From: Anaerocolumna jejuensis DSM 15929
GTDB lineage: Bacteria; Bacillota; Clostridia; Lachnospirales; Lachnospiraceae
Reading direction: 5' to 3'
Assembly: GCF_900142215.1 (NCBI RefSeq)
Contig: NZ_FRAC01000015.1
Location: 124,001-188,000, forward strand
Length of the DNA: 64,000 nt
The translations under genes and the position numbers were made by a program. Within the stretch, counting starts at the first letter, position 1; every line of letters begins with the position of its first letter. Below, piece after piece: positions 1 through 8,580 of the stretch. The notes under the pieces are model-generated. The model saw only the letters and a list, made by a program, of their open reading frames with translations, was not told the DNA's origin and searched no databases.

Positions 1-49
1 GGTATTCTTTTACAACTCCATCTATTTCAACTTTAACAGTCTCTTCCAT
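1..49 (-). CDS. 5' end of an unknown protein (partial)
   Basis: Only the first 16 codons are inside the window, reading MEETVKVEIDGVVKEY. The ATG follows a good ribosome binding site (AGAGGT, about 5 bases upstream). The gene lies downstream of trmK on the same strand. The opening resembles the N-terminal TGS-like strand of the nucleoside (uridine) kinases of Clostridia, but 16 residues are too few to name it. The gene continues past the left edge. Confidence 0.5.
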   Translation of the reverse strand, partial: MEETVKVEIDGVVKEY

Positions 50-108
50 ATTAACCTCTTTTCTGCACGGGAAAATATTTTTTCATCCCAACACTCAATA
101 TTATATTC

Positions 109-804
109 TTAGAAATATTTGAGTGCTTCCTCCACTGACAAAAGCTCTTCCCTTATTTCCTCAAGCCTCCTGGTACTTCCCATGGATGCAGATTCTGCCA
201 AGACCTCTTTTACCTGGACTTTTAGACGCTTCTCTCTCTCCAGGTATTCCTTTACGACAGGTTCTCCCCCTTCTAAAAGAAGTTTTCCGTAGAGATAGAA
301 TATTTCCTTTTCATAGGTTTTTGTACTTTTCGATTTTACTGCCTTTATTATTACATAAAATTTTTCGTCTTCCTTTAACATCTTTTCCGTCTCTATCTCA
401 TAGCCCTTTTCATGTAGATATCTGCGAAGGAGAAAAATCTCGGATTGAGGCTGGAGTATCAGTTCCTTTACCCCTGCCAGGGATTTTTCTCCTTCTTTTA
501 ATATCTTAACCATAAGGGCTCCGCCCATCCCTGCTATTACGATGGAATCTGCTTCGCCGGGTCTAAGCTTTAAAAGTCCGTCAGAAAGTCTGGTTTCTAT
601 CTTATCCGTAAGCCCCCAAAGGGCAATATTATCCTGTGCTTTGCTCAAGGGGCCTTTATTCACATCCATGGCAATCACTTTGGGGGCTATGTTGTTTTCT
701 GCAAGATGTATGGCTATGTAGGCATGGTCGCATCCTACATCTGCAACCCTGTTACCCTTTGTAACAATATCTGCAACAGTCTTTAGTCTATTTGATAATT
801 GCAT
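109..804 (-). CDS. trmK: tRNA (adenine(22)-N1)-methyltransferase TrmK
   Basis: A 231-residue SAM-dependent methyltransferase that in this family methylates N1 of adenine 22 in the tRNA D-loop. The SAM-binding motif I (VADVGCDHAYIAIHLAE) sits at residues 20-36, followed by an acidic strand end (AMDVN), the SDGL segment and the family-typical IAGMGGALM near residue 90. The C-terminal third is charged and helical, as in TrmK of Bacillus, and the length is usual. It starts 17 bases after rpoD, so it is probably co-transcribed with dgt, dnaG and rpoD. The ribosome binding site (GAGGACTT) is weak and a little far from the ATG, so translation may depend on the upstream gene. Confidence 0.93.
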   Translation of the reverse strand: MQLSNRLKTVADIVTKGNRVADVGCDHAYIAIHLAENNIAPKVIAMDVNKGPLSKAQDNIALWGLTDKIETRLSDGLLKLRPGEADSIVIAGMGGALMVKILKEGEKSLAGVKELILQPQSEIFLLRRYLHEKGYEIETEKMLKEDEKFYVIIKAVKSKSTKTYEKEIFYLYGKLLLEGGEPVVKEYLEREKRLKVQVKEVLAESASMGSTRRLEEIREELLSVEEALKYF

Positions 805-821
805 GTTTTAACAAGTCCTCA

Positions 822-1910
822 TTATTCCAAGTAGTCTTTTAATTTCCGGCTGCGGCTCGGATGCCTTAATTTCCGTAGTGCCTTTGCTTCTATCTGGCGA
901 ATTCTCTCTCTGGTGACATTAAACTCCTTGCCTACCTCTTCCAGTGTCCTTGCCCTTCCGTCATCCAGACCAAAGCGAAGCCTTAATACCTTCTGCTCCC
1001 TGTCCGTTAAGGTTCCAAGAACATCCAGGAGCTGTTCCTTTAACAAGGTAAAGGCGGCTGCATCGGCGGGCACCGGAACATTGTCATCCTGGATAAAATC
1101 TCCCAGATGGCTGTCTTCCTCTTCACCAATAGGCGTCTCTAAGGAAACCGGTTCCTGGGATATCTTCTGGATTTCCCTGACCCGGTCAACAGGCACATTC
1201 ATTTCCTCCGATATTTCCTCCGGGGTTGGTTCTCTCCCAAGCTCCTGAAGCAGCTGTCTCTGGACACGAATGAGTTTGTTAATAGTTTCTACCATATGAA
1301 CAGGTATACGGATGGTTCTGGCCTGGTCGGCAATGGCTCTTGTTATAGCCTGTCTGATCCACCAGGTAGCGTAGGTACTGAACTTAAATCCCTTGGTATA
1401 ATCAAATTTTTCCACAGCCTTTATCAGTCCCAGATTTCCCTCCTGAATCAGGTCAAGAAACATCATACCTCTGCCAACATAACGCTTTGCAATACTTACC
1501 ACCAATCTCAGATTGGCTTCCGCAAGCCTCTTTTTGGCATCGGTATCCCCGACCTTCATTCTTCTGGCAAGCTCAATTTCTTCATCCGCACTGAGTAACG
1601 GAACCTTACCTATTTCCTTCAGATACATTCTTACAGGGTCGTCTATGCTGATACCTTCCGGGATGGAAAAATCGATTTCTTCTATATCCTCATCGTCCTC
1701 CAAAAGGATATCTTCCTCCTCCGTTATGCGGAGAACATCCACATTGTTTAATTCCAGGAACTCATAGATTCTTTCGATCATAACGGAATCCAGTTCAAAA
1801 TCCGCAAAAAAATCGTTGATTTCCTGAAATTCCAGAACATTTTTCTTCTTTTTGGCAAATACCAGAAGTTCTTTTAGCTTTTCCGTGAATTTAACCATGT
1901 TCTCATCCAT
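822..1910 (-). CDS. rpoD: Primary RNA polymerase sigma factor RpoD/SigA
   Basis: A 362-residue housekeeping sigma factor. A short acidic N-terminus (an EEEDILLEDDEDIEE-type stretch near residue 65) precedes region 1.2 (DPVRMYLKEIGKVPLL). Region 2 carries the KFSTYATWWIRQAI core-binding and -10 recognition helix. Region 3 follows, then region 4 with the VTRERIRQIEAKALRKLRH helix-turn-helix that reads the -35 box. The protein has the short Gram-positive form without the large non-conserved insert. A strong ribosome binding site (TAGGAGG) precedes the ATG. It sits between dnaG and trmK, the classic macromolecular-synthesis order of Firmicutes. Confidence 0.98.
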   Translation of the reverse strand: MDENMVKFTEKLKELLVFAKKKKNVLEFQEINDFFADFELDSVMIERIYEFLELNNVDVLRITEEEDILLEDDEDIEEIDFSIPEGISIDDPVRMYLKEIGKVPLLSADEEIELARRMKVGDTDAKKRLAEANLRLVVSIAKRYVGRGMMFLDLIQEGNLGLIKAVEKFDYTKGFKFSTYATWWIRQAITRAIADQARTIRIPVHMVETINKLIRVQRQLLQELGREPTPEEISEEMNVPVDRVREIQKISQEPVSLETPIGEEEDSHLGDFIQDDNVPVPADAAAFTLLKEQLLDVLGTLTDREQKVLRLRFGLDDGRARTLEEVGKEFNVTRERIRQIEAKALRKLRHPSRSRKLKDYLE

Positions 1911-1951
1911 TATTTATCCATCCTCCTAGCTTTTACAGTAATAGTAGTATT

Positions 1952-3748
1952 TTAACCATCGGTAAGGGAAATATGCAATTTTTGTAAATCTGTCTGTTCC
2001 TTGATGATAACCTGCATTGTTTGAATATCATTTTTCGCGATAGCTTCCTTGCTTTGCATCTCCAGACTATTCTTTTTTATCCTTTGCACTGTCTCATTCA
2101 AAGCCTTCTCTTTTTCCTTCGTACTCATTTCACTGCTAAGCTCCAAACTAAACAAAGATGCTGCTTCCTTCTGCTCCTCTTTGCTTTCAAAATGGTTTAA
2201 AATCTTGGCCGGTGTTACCCTGCCCTCCTTTTCGAATTGTTCAAACAAAAGCTCCGCTGTCTGTTTATATAAATCTTCCGTAAAATCAGCTGGTGCTATA
2301 ATACCCTTTATTTTGTCAAAAAGTCTTAGGTCTTCAATTAACCAGGTCAGCAAAATTCTTTGCGACTGCCTCATTCCCTCGGCTGGTAAATCCTTGCCGG
2401 GTAAATTTTTGCCCTTCCTTTCCGTATACTCTTTTGGCTTATAGTTCTCTCCGGTTCCAAGTCTGGCACCGTAGCTGTTCACCAGCTTTCTTAGATTGTC
2501 AAAGCCGATATCGTATTTTTTAGATACTGCTTCTATATAAATATTTCTTTCAATCTCCTCTGTAAATTGCAGCATTTTCTTTGCAATCTCATTAAAGAAT
2601 CTTGTTTTTTGCTCCGGGTCATTCATATCATAGTCTCTCTCCATGACCTCCACCTCAAAAAGGAAGGAGTTCCTTGCCCCATCGATTCTCTTCTGAAATT
2701 CTTCTGCTCCAAGAGCCTTTATAAACTCATCCGGGTCTTTATAGGGCTTCATATTAATGACCTTAACCGTAAGCCCTGCTTCCTTTAAGATGGGAATTGC
2801 ACGAAGGGCGGCTTTTGTACCCGCTTCATCACTATCGTAGGTCAAAAGCACCTCACCGGTATAGCGTTTGATAAGATTTGCCTGAAGCCCTGTAAAGGCA
2901 GTTCCAAGGGAAGCTACCGCATTGGTAAAGCCCGCCTGATGGAGCGCGATTACATCCATATAGCCTTCACAGATAAGAAAATTCTGTTTTCTGGAGGTTC
3001 TGGCAAAGTTAAGGCCATAGAGATTCCTGCTCTTATCAAAGAGCTTTGTTTCCGGAGAATTTAAATACTTTGGAAGCCCATCCCCCATAACTCTTCCGCC
3101 AAAACCGATAACACGGCTGTTCACATCCATAATAGGATACATGACCCGGTTCCAGAATTTATCATATACCTTATGCTTTTCATCAAAGCTTATCAGTCCC
3201 GACTCTCTCAGGATATCATCCTCATATCCCAGGTGCTTTAAATACTGATAAATATCATTCCCGGTCTGATTGGAATATCCAAGTCCGAATTTCTTAATGG
3301 TCTCTTCTGTCAGCTGCCGGTTCGTCAGATAATTCATAGCAGCCTGTCCTCTTTCCGACTTTAATTGAAAATAGTAATACTTTGCCGCTTCCTTATTAAT
3401 TTCCAAAAGCCTTGCCTTTACTCCGGCCTGGCGCTTGGCTTCTTCACTGATTTCTGCCTCCGGCAGCGTAACTCCTACCCTTCCTGCCAGATGCTTTAAT
3501 GCCTCCACAAAGGAATAATTCTCATATTCCATAAGAAAAGTAAATACATTACCTCCCACGCCGCAGCCAAAGCAGTGGTACATCTGTTTTGCCGCACTTA
3601 CACTAAAGGAAGGAGATTTCTCATTGTGAAAGGGGCAAAGTCCCATATAGCTGCCGCCCTTTCGCTGTAATTTCACATAGGAACTGATTACATCTACTAT
3701 GTCATTCTTCTGTCTGATTTCTTCTACCAGTTCTTCCGGATAAAACAT
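1952..3748 (-). CDS. dnaG: DNA primase DnaG
   Basis: A 598-residue primase that makes RNA primers at the replication fork. The N-terminal CHC2 zinc ribbon is intact: C-x2-H at CPFH near residue 38 and C-x2-C at CFGCG near residue 61. The catalytic core follows, with the TOPRIM metal-binding motifs LICEGYMDVIAL near residue 257 and YDSDEAG near residue 304. The C-terminal third is charged and helical, as expected for the helicase-interaction domain. An AAGGAG ribosome binding site lies 6 bases before the ATG. It is upstream of rpoD and downstream of dgt, all on one strand. Confidence 0.97.
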   Translation of the reverse strand: MFYPEELVEEIRQKNDIVDVISSYVKLQRKGGSYMGLCPFHNEKSPSFSVSAAKQMYHCFGCGVGGNVFTFLMEYENYSFVEALKHLAGRVGVTLPEAEISEEAKRQAGVKARLLEINKEAAKYYYFQLKSERGQAAMNYLTNRQLTEETIKKFGLGYSNQTGNDIYQYLKHLGYEDDILRESGLISFDEKHKVYDKFWNRVMYPIMDVNSRVIGFGGRVMGDGLPKYLNSPETKLFDKSRNLYGLNFARTSRKQNFLICEGYMDVIALHQAGFTNAVASLGTAFTGLQANLIKRYTGEVLLTYDSDEAGTKAALRAIPILKEAGLTVKVINMKPYKDPDEFIKALGAEEFQKRIDGARNSFLFEVEVMERDYDMNDPEQKTRFFNEIAKKMLQFTEEIERNIYIEAVSKKYDIGFDNLRKLVNSYGARLGTGENYKPKEYTERKGKNLPGKDLPAEGMRQSQRILLTWLIEDLRLFDKIKGIIAPADFTEDLYKQTAELLFEQFEKEGRVTPAKILNHFESKEEQKEAASLFSLELSSEMSTKEKEKALNETVQRIKKNSLEMQSKEAIAKNDIQTMQVIIKEQTDLQKLHISLTDG

Positions 3749-3825
3749 GGGGTCTCCTTTTCCTGTTATGATGCATTTTTTTATCCATATATACCTTAAC
3801 TAGTACTGCCTTGCGCAAAGCAGTA

Positions 3826-4872
3826 CTAATATACACTCCAGGACCTGGGAATTGCAATCTCCTTGAATTTTGCAACAGCGAAACGGTCTGTCATACCTGC
3901 AATGTAATCGCATACCACCCTTGCTTCCTTCTGTCCTTTCTCTTTTATCATATCCAAATATTCCTCCGGCAGCAAATCGAGGTTCCCGCTGTAATATTCA
4001 AAGAGGTATTTTAACATGGATTCCGCCTTCTGCTCCTCCCCTTTTGCCTTTGGATTTGTATATACGTTGTAAAACATGTATTTTCTCATGCCAAACATAG
4101 CTGCCTCAATGGCCGGAGACATACAAATATCTTCCTTCTCCTCACTGCAGCTGACAATATCATGTATAAGTGTATTTAAGCGTTCTCTGGAACTGTGTCC
4201 CAATATGTCCGTATATTCCTTTGGAATATCCTCTTCCGCAATGATATGCCCTCTTATGGCATCGTCAATATCGTGGTTAATATAGGCTATCTTATCAGAA
4301 AATCTTACAATCTTACCCTCCAATGTCATTGGCATGCCTTTGGTCTGATGGTTTACAATGCCATCCCTTACCTCCTTGGTAAGATTCAATCCCCGGCCAT
4401 GGTTTTCAAGGAGCTCTACGACACGGATGCTTTGTAAGTGATGCTCAAAGCCTTCCGGGCAGATGTCATTTAATGCCCTCTCCCCGGCATGTCCAAAGGG
4501 AGTATGCCCAAGGTCATGTCCAAGGGCGATAGCTTCTGTCAGATCCTCATTCAGCCTTAGTGCTCTGGCAATGGTTCTGGCGTTCTGGGATACCTCAAGG
4601 GTATGGGTAAGCCTTGTCCTGTAATGATCGCCCTCCGGTGCCAAAAAGACCTGGGTCTTGTGCTTTAATCTTCGGAATGACTTGGAATGAAGAATACGGT
4701 CTCTGTCTCTTTGATAAATGGGCCTGATATCACAGGGTTCCTCATAGACATCCCTGCCAAGGGACCTGTCACTAAAAGATGCATAGGGGCTTAAAAACAG
4801 ATGCTCCCTCTGTTCCAGCTTCTCACGCATACTTAATGGTTTCTCTGATTTTACTTTTTGTTCTTCTTTCAT
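3826..4872 (-). CDS. dgt: Deoxyguanosinetriphosphate triphosphohydrolase-like protein (dGTPase, HD domain)
   Basis: A 348-residue HD-superfamily dNTP triphosphohydrolase. The H...HD...D metal-binding set is visible: the His of TRLTHTLEVSQ near residue 88, HD in LGHDLGHTPFGHAGE near residue 118, and Asp in VRFSDKIAYINHDIDD. This short form without insertions is the chromosomal housekeeping type that heads the dnaG-rpoD operon in many Clostridia. AAAGGAG lies 7 bases before the ATG. A second, longer, divergent family member lies in the accessory island at 12087-13385, so the two should not be confused. Confidence 0.93.
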   Translation of the reverse strand: MKEEQKVKSEKPLSMREKLEQREHLFLSPYASFSDRSLGRDVYEEPCDIRPIYQRDRDRILHSKSFRRLKHKTQVFLAPEGDHYRTRLTHTLEVSQNARTIARALRLNEDLTEAIALGHDLGHTPFGHAGERALNDICPEGFEHHLQSIRVVELLENHGRGLNLTKEVRDGIVNHQTKGMPMTLEGKIVRFSDKIAYINHDIDDAIRGHIIAEEDIPKEYTDILGHSSRERLNTLIHDIVSCSEEKEDICMSPAIEAAMFGMRKYMFYNVYTNPKAKGEEQKAESMLKYLFEYYSGNLDLLPEEYLDMIKEKGQKEARVVCDYIAGMTDRFAVAKFKEIAIPRSWSVY

Positions 4873-5007
4873 ACCTGTCTCCTTTCTTATAGATTAATGC
4901 TTATATTATTAATATTCCACCAAAACTTCCTGATTCCTTTTTTTATTTTCAAATTTATAAGAAATATTTATATAATTTCCGGTTAATTCTCACACTTCGG
5001 GCCAATA

Positions 5008-5168
5008 TTACACCTTATATTTCCATCCCTCATCATTGTGATAAGCCATAAGCCTGCTCATTCCACCGTCTGCAATAATGTTTTCACTGGTTCTAAAGCT
5101 ATTTCATCACTGTAAAGATACATGGCAAGCCGCGTAACATCTTTCAGTTTACCGATTCGTTTTACCGG
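5008..5168 (-). pseudogene. C-terminal remnant of a short-chain dehydrogenase (SDR)
   Basis: In the spacer upstream of dgt the minus strand reads RIGKLKDVTRLAMYLYSDEI, then after a one-base shift SFRTSENIIADGGMSRLM and further to a TAA at 5008-5010. This is the conserved end of classical SDR oxidoreductases (R-x-G...D-x-A...L-x-SD...T-G/S-x-x-I-x-x-DGG). The N-terminal Rossmann half and the catalytic Tyr-Lys region are missing. An eight-C run at 5175-5182 marks the break point. It is a non-functional relic. Confidence 0.7.
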
Positions 5169-5228
5169 ATGCCGCCCCCCCCTTTTATCTTATTATTTGA
5201 AATATATAGAATTTTATATGCAAAAACA

Positions 5229-5262
5229 AAGCAGCAGGATTTCCATCTAAATCCTACTGCTT
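5229..5262 (-). terminator. Rho-independent terminator after tRNA-Pro
   Basis: A near-perfect stem, AAGCAGCAGGATTT with AAATCCTACTGCTT and a 6-base loop, is followed on the minus strand by a T-rich tract (TTTGTTTTTG). It lies about 30 bases after the tRNA 3' end. Confidence 0.75.
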
Positions 5263-5290
5263 CCTATTATAATACATTATAAATAAAAAA

Positions 5291-5365
5291 TCGAGGCGAC
5301 AAGATTTGAACTTGCGACCTCTGCGTCCCTAACACAGCGCTCTAGCCAAGCTGAGCCACGCCTCG
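5291..5365 (-). tRNA. tRNA-Pro (anticodon AGG)
   Basis: A complete cloverleaf on the minus strand. The acceptor stem is CGAGGCG/CGCCTCG, the D arm GCTC/GAGC, the anticodon stem CTGTG/CGCAG with loop TTAGGGA (anticodon AGG, template 5328-5330) and the T arm GCAAG/CTTGT with loop TTCAAAT. The discriminator base is A and CCA is not encoded. The anticodon assigns it to proline CCU codons. Confidence 0.93.
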
Positions 5366-5545
5366 ATTGTTTCTGCGAAATATGTCTTGCGTTTCACAGC
5401 AATATTATAATATAATATTCTGTAGAAAAAATCAAGAGGAATTTTCATATTTTTTAAAAAAATTTAAAAAGTATTATTAAGTAGAAAAAAACGCTGTAAA
5501 AACTGCCAAAATACTACAATTTAAGGCAGTATTGGAGGTATATCA

Positions 5546-6187
5546 TTGGATATTGTAAGAAATTATCAAAAAGAATTGGAAAAAGTACTTTCTGACATCA
5601 CTGCAAAAGGTATTACGCCAAGTCTTTTGCTGCATAGTTGCTGCGCGCCCTGCAGCAGCTACTGCCTGGAGTACTTAACTGATTACTTTCATGTTACCAT
5701 ATTTTATTATAACCCAAACATCTCTTACAAAGAGGAATACGACAGGCGGGTGCAGGAACAGATGCGCCTTATTAAGGCCTTGCCTGTTAAGAATCCCATT
5801 TCCTTCCTGGAAGGGAACTATGAGCCGGAGGCTTTTTATCAGATAGCAAAGGGTTTGGAAAACCAGCCTGAAGGCGGTGACCGGTGCTTTGCCTGCTATG
5901 AGCTTCGCCTGAAAGAGGCTGCCAAATGTGCAAAGGAGCATGGCTTTGATTACTTTACCACCACTCTTTCCATAAGTCCTCATAAGAATGCGGCTAAGCT
6001 AAATGAAATTGGTGAACAGGCAGCTTCCGAATATGGTGTATCCTATCTTAATTCAGACTTTAAAAAACGCAACGGATACAAACGCTCTATTGAGCTTTCC
6101 AGGGAATATGAGCTTTACCGGCAGGATTACTGCGGGTGTGTATATTCTAAGGTAAATGCCCAATCCCACCATGGAAGTGCTGAATAA
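5546..6187 (+). CDS. queH: Epoxyqueuosine reductase QueH
   Basis: A 213-residue DUF208/QueH protein, which performs the last step of queuosine synthesis: reduction of epoxyqueuosine in tRNA. The cysteine signature is complete: the vicinal pair in LLHSCCAPCSSYC near residues 30-36, CFACYELRL near residue 112, and CGCVYS near the C-terminus. In this family these ligate an Fe-S cluster and a second iron. The start is TTG with GGAGG 7 bases upstream, and no ATG occurs before the cysteine motif. A short hairpin (ACTGCC...GGCAGT, 5503-5530) lies just before the ribosome binding site. The gene appears monocistronic. Confidence 0.92.
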   Translation: MDIVRNYQKELEKVLSDITAKGITPSLLLHSCCAPCSSYCLEYLTDYFHVTIFYYNPNISYKEEYDRRVQEQMRLIKALPVKNPISFLEGNYEPEAFYQIAKGLENQPEGGDRCFACYELRLKEAAKCAKEHGFDYFTTTLSISPHKNAAKLNEIGEQAASEYGVSYLNSDFKKRNGYKRSIELSREYELYRQDYCGCVYSKVNAQSHHGSAE

Positions 6188-6267
6188 ATAATTGCGGATG
6201 CCAGCAGTTGTCATGGCATCTATTTGGTATTATCATGCTATCCAACTTGTGTTTTTATGGCATCCAC

Positions 6268-6303
6268 TGTGTTGTACATCCAATTTGTGTTGTACATCCA
6301 ATT
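6268..6303. repeat. Two tandem copies of an 18-bp unit in the queH-lipoprotein spacer
   Basis: TGTGTTGTACATCCAATT occurs twice back to back. A degraded relative (TCCAACTTGTGTTTTTATG) lies just before it. The rest of the 345-base spacer (6188-6532) shows no gene; a short reading frame from 6192 has no ribosome binding site or recognisable content. Confidence 0.7.
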
Positions 6304-6532
6304 TGCGTCTTGCCAAAGGGTGCATAATTATGTATAATATTACCTGCTGTGAATTATCCGCCTTTACAGTTATTCTTATAATAATATCACTTTATCATAT
6401 ATAATTAACAGAAAAACAATTCTACTTTCTGGTAAAGGCTGGAATAATGATTTGCAAATATATTATTCAATTTTACAAGGAATAATCCAGCTTCGGCTGA
6501 TTATTAATAGAATTTATAGGGAGAAAAAACAA

Positions 6533-7183
6533 ATGAAAAAGTTACTATTGATGCTGGTATTAACATCGGCTCTGATTTTATCTGCATGCGGCAGTAAAAC
6601 TACGGGGAATAATGATTCTGACACTGGGAAAGCAAAATCAGTAACCAAGGTAGAAGGGAACGCCGAAAAAGAGGAGGATAAGGATTCATCTAAATCAGAT
6701 GATTCCGGTAAAGTAGCTGTTGATAAAGGATTATTTGATGTTAAGCTGACAATTCCCGAATCCTTTGTAGAAGGACAGACACAGGATGAACTTGACAAGG
6801 TTTCTAAAGATAAAGGATATAAGTCAATTACCCTAAATGATGACGGCAGTGCAACTTATGTTATGACAAAAAAACAGCATAAGAAAATGATGGACGAAAT
6901 GACGAATAACATTAATGACTCTATAAAGGAAATGATAGGTTCAGAAGATTATCCAAGTTTTAAAGACATTAAAGCAAATGATGATTTTACAAAATTTACA
7001 GTTAAAACTACCTCTACCGATTTGGATTTGAAAGAATCCTTTTCCACCATGGTGTTTTATACATTTGGCGGAATGTACAATGTTTTTAACGGTTCGGAAG
7101 CAGATAATATAGCAGTAACTTTTGTGAATGCTGATACCGGAAAGACTATTTCCACTTCAAATTCATCCGATATGGAAGAGTAA
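6533..7183 (+). CDS. Secreted lipoprotein of unknown function
   Basis: A 216-residue protein with a lipoprotein signal peptide. KK is followed by a hydrophobic core and the lipobox LSAC-G at residues 13-17, so the mature form should be anchored by Cys16. A Ser/Asp/Lys-rich linker (residues 20-60) leads to a globular part with no family I recognise. I chose the ATG at 6533 because it gives a proper signal peptide and has GGGAG 9 bases upstream; the same frame is open further upstream but adds nothing sensible. A strong terminator follows at 7290. Confidence 0.85.
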   Translation: MKKLLLMLVLTSALILSACGSKTTGNNDSDTGKAKSVTKVEGNAEKEEDKDSSKSDDSGKVAVDKGLFDVKLTIPESFVEGQTQDELDKVSKDKGYKSITLNDDGSATYVMTKKQHKKMMDEMTNNINDSIKEMIGSEDYPSFKDIKANDDFTKFTVKTTSTDLDLKESFSTMVFYTFGGMYNVFNGSEADNIAVTFVNADTGKTISTSNSSDMEE

Positions 7184-7289
7184 GCCATACATATAGCAGG
7201 AAAAAACGCGGTGTAAATGCATCGAAAGAATGCAGCCGCATATACCAGAAAATCGCCAAAGGCAAGAACCACATACACAGTGTCAGAAA

Positions 7290-7318
7290 GGAGGCAGATG
7301 AAATAATCATCTGCCTCC
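7290..7318 (+). terminator. Strong hairpin terminator after the lipoprotein gene
   Basis: A perfect 12-bp stem, GGAGGCAGATGA/TCATCTGCCTCC with a 5-base loop, followed by TGCTTTAT. The T tract is modest, so it may serve either strand. Confidence 0.7.
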
Positions 7319-7340
7319 TGCTTTATACTATTAAATAATT

Positions 7341-7395
7341 CAGGTGTCATAAACCAGTGCCATGTTTATTGAGATTAGCATATGGCACCCGAATC
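7341..7395. repeat. Short copy of an inverted-repeat element (right of the Gfo/Idh operon end)
   Basis: Arms read AATTCAGGTGTCATA and, inverted, GATTCGGGTGCCATATG. The interior carries GTGCCATGTTTATTGA, which is also found at 9581-9596. This copy looks like an internal-deletion form of the longer element at 9561-9725. It lies just after the stop of the dehydrogenase gene and could double as its terminator hairpin. Confidence 0.6.
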
Positions 7396-7400
7396 ATTCA

Positions 7401-8552
7401 TCAGATAATATCAGGAATTTTAATCTCTATTTCATGTCCAAGCTCGGAAGACTTTACAATACCGTCAAGTATGGCCTGATTGTATAGTATCTGGCTGGAT
7501 GGTACCGGTGCTTCCGTTCCATTTTTGATGGCATCGACAAAGGAACGCAGTTTTTTATAAAAAATACCGCCATTGCTTTCATCCTCAGGGCATAAGGGGA
7601 TTTCTACTTCCACCTGCTTACCTGCAATATCCTTATACAGCTTCATAGGACCGCCTACTGTACCGTTCCAGCATTCTGTAGAAGGAATCCGGAGCGCACC
7701 CTCCGTACCCATGATGATGGTGTCACCGGGAGTGTCAATGTGCATTGCCCATGCAATTCTAAAATCCACGATAATTCCGCCTTCAAGGCGGATAAAAGCT
7801 GCGGCAAAATCATCTACATCAAATCTGGCAGCATCAGCAGGGTTATTGTACTTTGGATTTGTTCCAAAAAAGTTGGATTTATATCCTGAAACAGTAATTG
7901 GCTTTGGATAATCGATAGCATTCAGAACCATGTCAAGTGAATAGCAGCCAATGTCCCCTAAAGCGCCGATTCCTGCAGTACTCTCCTCAATGAAGGTACT
8001 GTTAGGAATACCGCGTCTGCGGCCGCCTCCTGTCTGGATATAATAAATCTGTCCCAGTTCTCCTGATTGAACGACCTTTTTGATCATCTTCATATTCTCA
8101 TCCATACGGGGCTGAAAACCAATTGACAAGAGCTTGCCGCTGTGCTTTTCAGCCTTGATGATTTCAACCGCTTCATCCACCGTTACACACATGGGCTTTT
8201 CAAGGAGAACATTAATACCTTTGTTTAAGGCGTCAATGGTGCATTCTGCATGGGTCCTGTTATAGGTACAAACGCAAACGGCATCCAGTTCCTCTGCCTC
8301 CAGCATGGCTTTGTGGTCCGGATAACATTTCACCTCGGGCAATCCGTACTTTGTAAAGAATTTATGAGCCTTTCCGGGAATCAAATCGGCACCTGCAACA
8401 ATCTGGACATCAGGAAGCTGCTTCAGACTTAAAACATGAGATTCTGCAATCCAGCCGGTTCCTATAATTCCAAATTTTAATTTCTTTGATGTATCTACTT
8501 CAGCTTCCGTGTCAGCTGGTGGTGCAAATTGACCTAGTACTGCATCAGACAT
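7401..8552 (-). CDS. Gfo/Idh/MocA family NAD(P)-dependent oxidoreductase
   Basis: A 383-residue sugar or polyol dehydrogenase of the Gfo/Idh/MocA family. After a 25-residue leader, the Rossmann motif FGIIGTGWIAESH binds NAD(P) (residues 27-39). The family's EKP triad is present (LLEKPMCV, near residue 117), and the C-terminal half is the expected beta-sheet domain with GDIGCYSLD. The substrate cannot be read from sequence. It is the second gene of an operon with a TIM-barrel isomerase (29-base gap), divergent from an AraC regulator. That fits breakdown or modification of a sugar or inositol-like compound. Confidence 0.88.
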   Translation of the reverse strand: MSDAVLGQFAPPADTEAEVDTSKKLKFGIIGTGWIAESHVLSLKQLPDVQIVAGADLIPGKAHKFFTKYGLPEVKCYPDHKAMLEAEELDAVCVCTYNRTHAECTIDALNKGINVLLEKPMCVTVDEAVEIIKAEKHSGKLLSIGFQPRMDENMKMIKKVVQSGELGQIYYIQTGGGRRRGIPNSTFIEESTAGIGALGDIGCYSLDMVLNAIDYPKPITVSGYKSNFFGTNPKYNNPADAARFDVDDFAAAFIRLEGGIIVDFRIAWAMHIDTPGDTIIMGTEGALRIPSTECWNGTVGGPMKLYKDIAGKQVEVEIPLCPEDESNGGIFYKKLRSFVDAIKNGTEAPVPSSQILYNQAILDGIVKSSELGHEIEIKIPDII

Positions 8553-8580
8553 ATATAAATTTCCTCCTAATTATGCCTCA

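Noticed and set aside
123..509. 128-codon plus-strand frame
   Set aside because: Antisense shadow of trmK; low-complexity Pro/Leu sequence.
6192..6404. 70-codon frame after queH
   Set aside because: Runs through the 18-bp tandem repeat, has no ribosome binding site and gives a repeat-derived peptide.
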